Shown piece by piece: positions 33,640-43,900 of a stretch of DNA of 64,000 nucleotides. The notes beneath the pieces were generated by a model. The model was not told the origin of the DNA. It saw nothing but the letters and a program-made list of their open reading frames with translations, and did no database searches. The DNA is taken from positions 14,239,368-14,303,367 of the forward strand of contig OX246748.1 in NCBI GenBank assembly GCA_945910005.1. The letters are read 5' to 3'. The DNA comes from Isoperla grammatica (taxonomy: Eukaryota; Arthropoda; Insecta; Plecoptera; Perlodidae). The translations under genes and the position numbers were made by a program. How positions within the stretch are numbered: the stretch's first letter is position 1; every line of letters begins with the position of its first letter.

Positions 33640-34510
33640 ATTTTTGTTATTAAACCAAGCACTTAATTATAACTTGGAACCCCTAAACTTAAAAATTATG
33701 AAACTATCAGGTTCACCTAACAATATTTTCTGCCAGGTATTGTGGAAAAAATGAACACTTAAACGCTGCCGGTGTTATCTTATAGTTATAACTGCCGTTA
33801 CTGTAGAGCGTTGCTCGCGACGCGTTAGCTGCGTTACGTGCGTTGCTCGCGTCGAGAACTAACGCGAGCAACGCGAGCACATGCACAACAACTTTCATAA
33901 CATGTTCATAACCTAAGTGTATATGTGATAGAAGACTGTAATCTACCTAAATACAAATACAATTTCACAAATTGCAGCTCTTGTTTACCTCGAAATGCGG
34001 AAGAAAAATTTGTGTTTGGTTATAGATTCCGTCGTCGATCAAAACACAGGAAATAAACAAATTTTGCATTGTTGGATGGGTCCGTTTTGCGAGCAACGCA
34101 GCTGAAGCGTGAAACTCGCCATCAGATTGGTCTACGCGTCTAACGCGTCGCGAGCAACGCTCGACAGTAACAGAAGCTAAACACTGGAATGAAATTTGAC
34201 TTCTTTAACGTCCTGGTATGAACGAATGGCAATTATGGTGTTTTTTTGTACATTTCTTTTTGTTCGCTGAGAACCATATTTAACAGTACACTGTAAAAAG
34301 AAGATTTTTGGTCACGTCACAGTTGCCTGGAATAGCTTCAAGTTAATGCTTTTGTTCCGAACGACGCTGCATTGGCGTTTTTTTTTGTACATTTCTTTTT
34401 GTTCGTTGAAAACAAAATTTAACAGTTGCAACCATAAAAAGCAGATTTTTGGTCACGTCACAGTTGCCTGGAATAGCTTCAAGTTAATGCTTTGGTTCCG
34501 AACGCCGCAC
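33640..34510. repeat. Family G copy interrupted by a nested TIR element
   Basis: Left part 33,640-33,797 and right part 34,171-34,345 match 25,650-25,945. The end of the repeat is duplicated again at 34,345-34,510 (second TTTTTGGTCACGTCACAG block). Confidence 0.7.
33798..34170. mobile_element. TIR element nested in family G
   Basis: Ends TTACTGTAGAGCGTTGCTCG and CGAGCAACGCTCGACAGTAA are inverted repeats, continuing into CGACGCGTTAG / CTAACGCGTCG. Further CGCGAGCAACGCGAGC repeats lie inside. No coding capacity. Confidence 0.75.
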
Positions 34511-35880
34511 TACGTTGACCGAGAAGCGCAACAGATGCATAATAAGCTGGTATTTATGCTCTAGTTTTCGTGTTGTCAGTTGGCACGACAGACAACAATG
34601 GTGCAATGGTCGACCTTCAAAGTGACCGATATGTATTGTTTACAATGTTTATACGTCAAATACAAGAGAAAATAGCTGGAAAGATATGTTTTGTGTGTGG
34701 CTAGTGCTATGTCGTCGAATGAGAATATGGACCCGTATTGGTGCTTACCCTGCACTGCGCTCTCAGAAGTCGAGATCAAACCACGCCAGGTATATCGTAC
34801 TGATGACAGTTCTCACCTTGCTACTTGTATGGACACGAGATGGAAGGAATTTTGAAGTGAACTCTTGAAGGAATCGAATTAATAATTTAAAGAAACGTGT
34901 TTAGTTAAAGTGTTGTAGCCTACATTTATCGGAATATCACATCACAATACAACACCTTGGCGTGTTTGGTATATAGTGTTGCCAAGTTTTTATCGAAGAG
35001 TAAAAATAAAACACTAATATCAAAACAAATCGTTAACAATAACAAGAAAACATAAAAGGAAAGCAAAGATGGTACGTATGAGCCAATTCAAAGAACATGA
35101 ATTGTTTTTGGGAGAACCTCAAATAATGACTAGAGTCGGTAAAGAAGTTATCATCCCCTTCAACGACGGGGAAACTGCTTTATCGACTCTGATTACAAGC
35201 ACGATTCACCAAAAACATGTTTACTGAAACTGTATTGTTTTGAACCGTGTTAAAAATCTAGAGTGTGTTCTATGTTATATAGAGAAATGAAGGTCTAATG
35301 CCCAATGTCTACTACTGACGGTTTTCTTAAATTACGATATATGTTCCACTTGCCTCGTTTCGCACTCAGAGTTTTAACTCTACGTCCTACGTACCTGTGA
35401 CTGGATATAGCCAGCATATTCCTGTTTATTTTTCATTTTAATGTCTAAACTCTGTTTTACAACTGAGGGTGCTCCATTGGCATAAGTGCTATAATTCCAT
35501 ATTAATAATTTATAATAATAATAACCTTTATTCGGTCTCTGCAGCCAAAGTTGTTGCCACATGACACAGAATAACAAACAATAACATACAAAAAAACGAA
35601 AATCGAAACAAGTTACACATACTAAAACCAATATATAAACTAAAGAAAATTACGAGTACAAATGGTGCCTAAAAATAAAAATAGACCAACGTAACACGCA
35701 TAGAACTATTTCATCAGTGAGGCTTGATGCAACTGGAAAGATTTTCGAAACAACTTCACCGATGTTTCTTCATAGACTATAGTGTGTAATTCGTGGAGCC
35801 AATCAGCGATCGGCATTTGCAATATTTGCTCACTGGTTGGCCAAGAACCACTCGTCTAAGACGGACGCATTTGTAAGGTT
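34511..35880. other. Divergent intergenic region, possible ATP11 first exon
   Basis: This is the longest repeat-poor stretch between the two gene starts. A possible start exon is ATG|GTACGT at 35,069-35,071, which would join in frame to exon a; support is weak. No CpG-island-like stretch stands out. Confidence 0.3.
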
Positions 35881-35889
35881 TTTAGCCGC

Positions 35890-35985
35890 GGTCGCTTAGC
35901 CGGTTCCCATACGAGCATTGAAGTTAAGCAACCTCGGGCTAGGTCAGGAGGTGGATGGGTGACCACTCTCCTCTGAAACACTATA
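35890..35985 (+). mobile_element. 5S-rRNA-like sequence (SINE3-type or degenerate 5S pseudogene)
   Basis: GAAGTTAAGCAACCTCGGGC, then AGGTCAGGAGGTGGATGGGT and GACCACTC follow the order and spacing of the 5S rRNA internal promoter (A box, intermediate element, C box). The 5' and 3' parts are too diverged for a functional 5S gene. Confidence 0.65.
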
Positions 35986-36589
35986 GTTACCGTTGGTTAG
36001 AGCAGATTGGAGGGTTTGAAAGCTTGTGGAACAGCTTCGTTCTTCTCGTCAACTGCTCGGCAGTCCAAGTTAGTGGAGGAACCTGTATGACTGGTCAAAG
36101 TTACACCGTTTTTTTGGATGGGACGTAAAACCGATGGTTCACTTGGTACTTTTCGACAGGAGTAGGCTACGTGCCGGTTCTAGGCTTCCCCTCCTCCCTT
36201 CCTCATTATCACTCATCAATCATCACTCATAAGGCTAAAGAGAGCATTGTGCCCTAGACTAGCCTTAATTACAATGAATAATATAAGATTGTTTCGGAAA
36301 GAGTGTATAAAACGATAGATGCTCCTTGGCTTAATAATATTTATTCACCATTCGACTTGTACAAGATACAAATATTGGTTTCGTCAAGATGCTTATATCG
36401 AAATATTAATTCTAATTCTAATTCTAGGTAGGCATTTAAATATAAGCAATAATTTAAATAGTGTGCGTGTGAGCGAGTGTGCGTCTGTGTGTCTACCCGG
36501 CTCCTCCACCAATGTGGCAATCTGACATTCGCACCTACGATGCAGATTATCACTTGCAGCTTTATTATCTCTCATTATATAACTGACCT

Positions 36590-36915
36590 CATTCATTCAT
36601 CATTATCCATCGCCGTTTCCTGCTTCTGGCAGGGTCAGCTTGGGTTTCACAACCAAATTTTCCACCTCTTCCTATCTTCCCACAATCGTACTTCCTCTTC
36701 TTGCTCCCAGTTCTCTCCTCTTGTCTGTAGGTCTTCCGCAATCTTTTCCTTCCATCTCTTCCTTGGTCTTCCCTTCTTCTTTTTCCTTCGATCTTCTTTT
36801 CATATATTCTCCTGGGCATCCTTTCTTCCGTCATCCATGTCATATGTGTCCAAACCATCTCAGCCTTGTCCTTCCCATTCTGTCCCATAGCTTCTCCACA
36901 CCAAGCATTTCTCTA
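36590..36915 (-). mobile_element. Non-LTR retrotransposon C-terminal fragment (family D)
   Basis: Inverted relative of 32,818-33,135. The minus strand encodes MGQNGKDKAEMVWTHMTWMT and a Lys/Arg-rich tail, with both ends matching the other copy. Confidence 0.7.
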
Positions 36916-37189
36916 ACCCTCCTAATTATCACATTATTCTATTACATTAAACAATTGTTGTGAAATATAAACTCTCGGACTTCTTTTAATAGATGGTATA
37001 GTGCAGAGACCTTTCTGTTTTATCAACTCAGTCGGTATCGACTTCGGAGAGGTTCGTGTGTTCCTGGTTGTGTGAACATAGCAATAACGACCGTTGACCA
37101 CATTCAATATGTCTACTGTTTGTTTGGTTATGTTATTACCTATTGAAACTTTAGGCTATAGTACTTGCTCCTAGGTGGGTAGGACATTA

Positions 37190-37338
37190 AGGTTGGAATT
37201 CATAGTCGGCCCCTACACCTAGGGGCGCCCATTGTTACTAAGGTAACAGTTGTTGCCATGTAATTTCCCATAAACAAAACAAATCCATAGCAACAATGGG
37301 TGCCCCTAGGTGTAGGGGCCGACTATGAATTCCAACCT
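37190..37338. mobile_element. 149-bp hairpin MITE
   Basis: Left AGGTTGGAATTCATAGTCGG continues as CCCCTACACCTAGGGGC and is perfectly mirrored on the right by GCCCCTAGGTGTAGGGG and CCGACTATGAATTCCAACCT. About 48-bp arms. Confidence 0.85.
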
Positions 37339-37554
37339 AAGCTTGGGATGTTGACTTCGCAAAACATGCTCTAACTTAAGCGTGACAAGTCTAGAACGTA
37401 CAAATAGCTTGTTCTTCATGGTTTGAAATAAACAAGGTGTGGTGCATAGGCAACCCGCTTCCTTGGTAGCTTTCATGGACTATTATAGTTATGTCACGTG
37501 ATAGTGATATCCTCAATGAAAATAATCATATTCCGCAATCTCTACTTTTTCGTG

Positions 37555-37825
37555 GTGGGCAGATTTGTGTGCTTTGTTCATCCCGAGAACTATGCAGGCG
37601 GAAGCGTATGCTTCTGATAGGGTCACCCTAGCCGGACAGGTCGAGGGGGAGAAGCCAGACGAAAGGCAGTCCACGTCGTCACCCTTCTCTTTTTGTTCCC
37701 TTTACGTTCTACTTGCCCCTTTCCCCCAATCATCCCCCGCGACGTCATATGATCATGGTTATGACCGTAGCTATGGTCATAGTCATGAGTCATAGTTGTC
37801 GAGTGCCTCGTTAAACATCAACTAA
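37555..37825 (+). mobile_element. SINE-like repeat family B
   Basis: GCGGAAGCGTATGCTTCTGA, GTCACCCTAGCCGGACAGG, then GACGTCATATGATCATGG and a GTTAAACATCAACTAAC tail. It ends about 20 bp before the ATP11 exon a acceptor. Confidence 0.75.
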
Positions 37826-37846
37826 CGTTATATGTTTTGTCTCCAG

Positions 37847-37954
37847 GGTAACCGCGTGTCTTCGGCGGGCGACACCAGAACCATCTACGTGGGCGTCAAA
37901 GATGTCCCCGCCGAACAACAGAAGTTTACGAAGAACAGGATCAAAACTTCCAAA
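37847..37954 (+). CDS. ATP11: ATP11 exon a (first recognised), cytosolic N-terminus
   Basis: Acceptor TTTGTCTCCAG|GGTAAC, donor CCAAA|GTAAGT, 36 codons, phase 0. It encodes [15 protein letters not shown] and KNRIKTSK, typical of the ATP11 N-terminus. A SINE-like element (family B) ends about 20 bases before the acceptor. Confidence 0.9.
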
Positions 37955-40900
37955 GTAAGTCAATTAATTGTAACCTACTGTTTAGCCAGGAAACTTTGAG
38001 AATCTAGCATTATAAAATAATGCGGCGCCATGAAACAGCGCTGCCATGCGGCGAGGCTCTAGTTAAACCTGACTCACAGCCTGGTGAATATGAATCAGCA
38101 CAAAGTCCGCTTGATCTCCGACTAGCGGAGGCTCGTGGAGTTCGACGAGACTCTGCTAGGCGGATATCAAGAGTTGACCTTGCATTCAAGGGTTGTCGCA
38201 CATGAATTCGTTTTGATCATCTATAACATCTCTTACATTTCTCCGCTCTAACCCTTGAGAAGGGATATGTAGACATGTTCTCATGCAGTAATATGTAGAC
38301 GTGTTCTCATGCAGTAATGCAGTAATATGTAGACATGTTCTCATGCAGTAATGCAGTAATATCTAGATATGTTCTCATGCAGTAATATGTAGACATGTTT
38401 TCATGCAGTAATATGTAGACATGTTCTCATGCAGTAATGAAGTAATATGTTGACATGTTCTCATGCAGTAATATGCAGACACGTTCTCATGCAGTAATGC
38501 AGTAATATGTAGACATGTTCTCATGCAGTAATATATAGACATGTTCTCATGCAGTAATATGTAGGCATGTTCTCATGCAGTAATGTGTAGACATGTTCTC
38601 ATGCAGTAATGTGTAGACATGTTCTAATGCAGTAATATGTAGACATGTTCTCATGCAGTAATATGTAGACACGTTCTCATGCAGTAATGCAGTAATATGT
38701 AGACATGTTCTTATGCAGTAATATGTAGACATGTTCTCATGCAGTAATGCATTAATATGTAGACATGTTCTCATGCAGTAATATGTAGACATGTTCTCAT
38801 GCAGTAATATGTAGACATGTTCTCATGCAGTAATGCAGTAATATGTAGACATGTTATCATTCAGTAATATGTAGACATGCTCTCATGCAGTAATATGTAG
38901 ACACGTTCTCATGCAGTAATATGTAGACATGTTCTCATGCAGTAATATATAGACATGTTCTCATGCAGTAATATGTAGACATGTTCTCATGCAGTAATGC
39001 AGTAATATGTAGACATATTCTCATGCAGTAATGCAGTAATATGTAGACATATTCTCATGCAGTAATGCAGTAATATGTAGACATGTTCTCATGCAGTAAT
39101 GCAGTAATATGTAGACATGTTCTCATGCAGTAATGTGTAGACATGTTTTCATGCAGTAATATGTAGACATGTTCTCATGCAGTAATATGTAGACATGTTC
39201 TCATGCAGTAATGCAGTAATATGTAGACATATTCTCATGCAGTAATGCAGTAATATGTAGACATGTTCTCATGCAGTAATGCAGTAATATGTAGACATGT
39301 TCTCATGCAGTAATGTGTAGACATGTTTTCATGCAGTAATATGTAGACATGTTCTCATGCAGTAATATATAGACATGTTCTCATGCAGTAATGTGTAGAC
39401 ATGTTCTCATGCAGTTATTCCATATCTCCTAGTGTGCAACCGTCTCGTTGTTTCAGTACACATTGTGGAACTTCGTGCCAAAGAACCTCTTCGAGCAGTT
39501 CCGTCGGATAGCCAACTTCTACTTCCTCGTCATGTCTATCATTTCCGTGAGTACATCCTCTCGATTAACCTCGTGCATGACACAGCGCTCTTAGCTGCGT
39601 CCCATGTAAGTAAGGTGACTTCTGCACGACGTGCATTGTAGCAGTGTCCGGCTGCATCGACGTAATTTACCCATGGTTGTTTTAAACTTCGGTTTTACAC
39701 ATTGGAAAATATTTGTTTTTCACTCAGACCTTCAAAAATGTATTGAATTGGATATTGGCCACTGGCCTTAAATATAAAAACGGGACTTGAAGGTTCTATT
39801 GAGTTAAAATAATAATATTATTTTATCTGAAATGAAATACTTTCGCAATTCATACATAGATTCGTATTCTAAAGTTTACTAGGTACTTATTCTTATTTTC
39901 ATGCAATGTTTGTCGCAATCCGGATTGGGTAAAATGAGGTTAATTCTACGATTACGATCACGAAGTTAGCTCAGTTTAGAACTCATTGCGTGTTGATGGA
40001 CTTGTTTAATGTTCATTTGCTTCCTCTCCACACACCAGTGGACTTGGGCTACCTGTACAGCATTCTAGAAAACTCTATAGACATCTTTTAAAAAGCAAAC
40101 GATCGTCAACCGCAACTTTTACCGTTTTCCACATACGAAACAGCTCACATTTAACACAACATATAAGATAAGGCCGATTCACAATTGAAATAAGAGTTGC
40201 AATAAGAAACAGTGAACAGTGAAATAACAAGCACCTGGTTCACAACCGACGACTAGTTGATTATTTCAGTAGTCAAAGCAGCTCCTTAACTATGTACTTA
40301 ATTCACTACGTTTATCAAGCGGACTGAGTTCGGACTGACTTCAGTACGCACCGAGTTCGGAACCCGTTTAGCAAGCATACTTCAATCCGGACTCCTCCTA
40401 TTAGACCCTATCCCTGTCCTATTAAACCGGGATAGATCGGCTTCTTAAAAGAACTGAAATAAGCTCAAGCTGAGGTGTTTATTAGTCGAACTCGGTGCGC
40501 ACTAAACTCGGCTCGCACCATCAAGTGCGAGCTCAGTCCGCTTGATAAACGTAGTGAATGACTACAACAGCAAAATATCCGGTGCCACTGTTTTTATTTT
40601 GATTTCCGTAGTTGAACTTATAGTATGGCTCTTCTGCGTTCTGATTGGTTCGTCATAAGGTGCATCATGGGAAGTTGAAATAAGAAATGTAATTGATTCA
40701 ATTCTTATGACTATTTCAATCTACTGTGACAGTTGTGAGCCACAGCATTGTTATTGCATGTTCCAATTCGCTTAAACCTTATTGCTATTTCACTATTGCA
40801 ACTCTTATTTATCTTGTGAATCGGGCTATACTAAACAAAGCTTAATAATAACAATGTTTTCTGCACATCAAAGTAGTTTGAAGGTAATAACAAAAACAAA

Positions 40901-43900
40901 ACAGGCTTCCTACACGAACCGTGTGCCATACTGCGCTTCCAGTGTTTAACTGAAGCGTCTGTTTCAGATATCCATCGAGAGTCCGGTGTCCCCTGTGACC
41001 TCCATCCTCCCTCTCGTGTTCGTGATCCTGGTGACCGCGGTGAAGCAGGCCTACGAGGATTGGCTGAGATACAGGTCGGACAAGGAGGTCAACTGCTGCC
41101 CCGTCACCGTCATACGCAACGGCTGCCTGCAGGTAACCTTTGAGTAGTACACAAACTTGTGATAGGTAGAGTGTCGAAGTTAATGGCGTTTTGTCTACTG
41201 CGTTTGCGCCATCTAGATTAGCAATTTTGAGGCGATACAACGCGGTAGTCGAATATCGTAGTCTGATAACAACATGTTAATACGTTACAGGTACTCCAGG
41301 CACAAGAAGTACTGGTCGGCGACGTGGTTAAGGTGGTATCAGACACTGAGGTGCCCTGCGACCTGGTGCTGTTATCTACCAGCGACTCTAGCGGCAAGTG
41401 TTGTACTATAGCGCCGTGTTAACACGTTACAGGTACTCCAGGCACAAGAAGTACTGGTCGGCGACGTGGTTAAGGTGGTATCGGACACTGAGGTGCCCTG
41501 CGACCTGGTGCTGTTATCTACCAGCGACTCTAGCGGCAAGTGTTGTACTATAGCGCCGTGTTAACACGTTACAGGTACTCCAGGCACAAGAAGTACTGGT
41601 CGGCGACGTGGTTAAGGTGGTATCAGACACTGAGGTGCCCTGCGACCTGGTGCTGCTATCTACCAGCGACTCTAGTGGCAAGTGTTGCACTATAGCGCCG
41701 TGTTAACACGTTACAGGTACTCCAGGCACAAGAAGTACTGGTCGGCGACGTGGTTAAGGTGGTATCGGACACTGAGGTGCCCTGCGACCTGGTGCTGCTA
41801 TCTACCAGCGACTCTAGCGGCAAGTGTTGTACTATAGCGCCGTGTTAATACGTTACAGGTACTCCAGGCACAGGAAGTACTGGTCGGCGACGTGGTTAAG
41901 GTGGTATCGGACACTGAGGTGCCCTGCGACCTGGTGCTGCTATCTACCAGCGACTCTAGCGGCAAGTGTTGTACTATAGCGCCGTGTTAACACGTTACAG
42001 GTACTCCAGGCACAAGAAGTACTGGTCGGCGACGTGGTTAAGGTGGTATCGGACACTGAGGTGCCTTGCGACCTGGTGCTGCTATCTACCAGCGACTCTA
42101 GCGGCAAGTGTTACATCACTACGGCCAACCTGGACGGGGAAACCAATCTTAAGGTGAGTACATCAACGGCTTCAAGCAGTTTTATGTATAATGAGGATTG
42201 TAAGCATGCAACACCCCGACCTATTCGTCAACGAAAATCAATGTAGAAAACAGCAGTTCATGTGACAATTGTACATTCTATGGCGTTTTCGTTGTTGTAT
42301 CTTCATATTTCTGGTAGACTTTGTAAGCGATTGCACATAATATATTATCATATATATTTATTGTTATATACCAGTACATAGTTTTTAGTTAGTTCGTTAG
42401 GTACACATTGGCAGTGACGTCTTTGTCTTTGGAGCTGTGCTCTTTTCTGCCAACCCTTATTATCATCATTCATAATAAGTAATAAAATAGTGTCCTGTGA
42501 GTCGCAACCCCTATAGCCAAATTATATTTAAGAAGCAAAGTGAACTTAAAACTACAGGTCGCTCAAAGATGGAAATTATTGTCATTTATTCTAGGAATTA
42601 ATTTTAAATTTCAGAAGTAGGCCCTACTTTTGAGACTAAAAAGACATACCTGGACCAAATGACAACAATTTCCATCTTTGAGCGACCTGTAGTTCTAAAT
42701 TCACTTTGCTTCTTAAATGTAATTTGACTTGAGCTGAGAAGTATGTGCCAATGCAACGTCCTGTCTTTTTGTTTCTGTGCACAGTTGGCCTCTTCAGTCA
42801 TTCTTCTTTCTTGCTATCCAATACAAGGCTGCCTCCTTCTCTGTCCTGCTCATTGAGTCGGGCAGGGAGTCAATGTCCTTCTTGAGGGTGGCGCATCTAA
42901 AGAGGTGCGCTCTGTCTTGATTTTCCAATTTACATAGTTTACAGGTGGCCGGTTCGTTGGTAATGTTGAAGCGACACAGGTGGAGTTGCAAGATGTCATG
43001 ACCGGTTGCAAGCCGGAACTGGGCGGTGGCCGTCTTCCTTGACCAGTCTTTGTCTGGCCCTTTCATGATCTCGGCCCACCAACTTTTTAGTTGTGCGGCC
43101 TCTTCTGTGGTGTTGCTGAAGATCTTTGACGTCCTGTCTTGTTGCAGACACTCTTCTGTCCGCGTATGCTGCGCTTCCTGGCGGTGAACGAGCAACTAGC
43201 GCAGCTCAAGGCGCGCGTCGAGTGCGAACAGCCCACGCCGGACCTCTACCGCTTCTACGGCAAGATTCGGCTCCTTCCGTCGTTCACCGCCGCCGCGGGG
43301 CCCGGCCAATCAACGGCGCCGCATTACGGCAACCTGGGGCAGAGCGACAGCTTCATGTACCTGCACGGAAGCATACGGAGCAACCAGACCTCTAAGATGT
43401 CGATAAAGAGTGCGCGCAACTCGATCCGCAGACATATCCGAAGTGTCAGTTTCTACAACGGGGCGATGAACCTGAACAATAGGAATACGTACGAAAGTCC
43501 GCGCGTCAGTGCTGCGAGCGGACCCGCGCCCACGCCCAGGCTCAGCTTGACGAGTGACTTTAGCCAGCGCAGTATTGACTGTAGTACCTTGCAGTACCCC
43601 ACCAGTCCGGCAATGAGACGTAAGTACAGTTGCACGCACTTTATAGCCAAGCGGTGACAGTAACTTACACAACACTTTATTGTACACGTGCTCTTTTATT
43701 TTAAACTCTTAATCATTAAGGTCCTAGCTCACCAACTTTGTTAAGCTCCGATTAAGTAATCTCGGTTTGGTTGCGTCATGGTTCAACAAACATTACATTC
43801 AAAATGCAGCCGCCATGTATGCTCCTAGCAAATCTCCGATTACCGGCTTATCGGAGAGTAACAGTCGATGAAACTGATCCTAAAGGATTCTAGCGTTGAG

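Noticed and set aside
35890..35985. A functional 5S rRNA gene
   Set aside because: Only the internal promoter region is recognisable; the 5' and 3' stem strands are diverged and there is no T-run terminator in place.
38260..39416. CRISPR-like array
   Set aside because: The units are contiguous variants with no unique spacers, and the context is an animal intron; this is a minisatellite.
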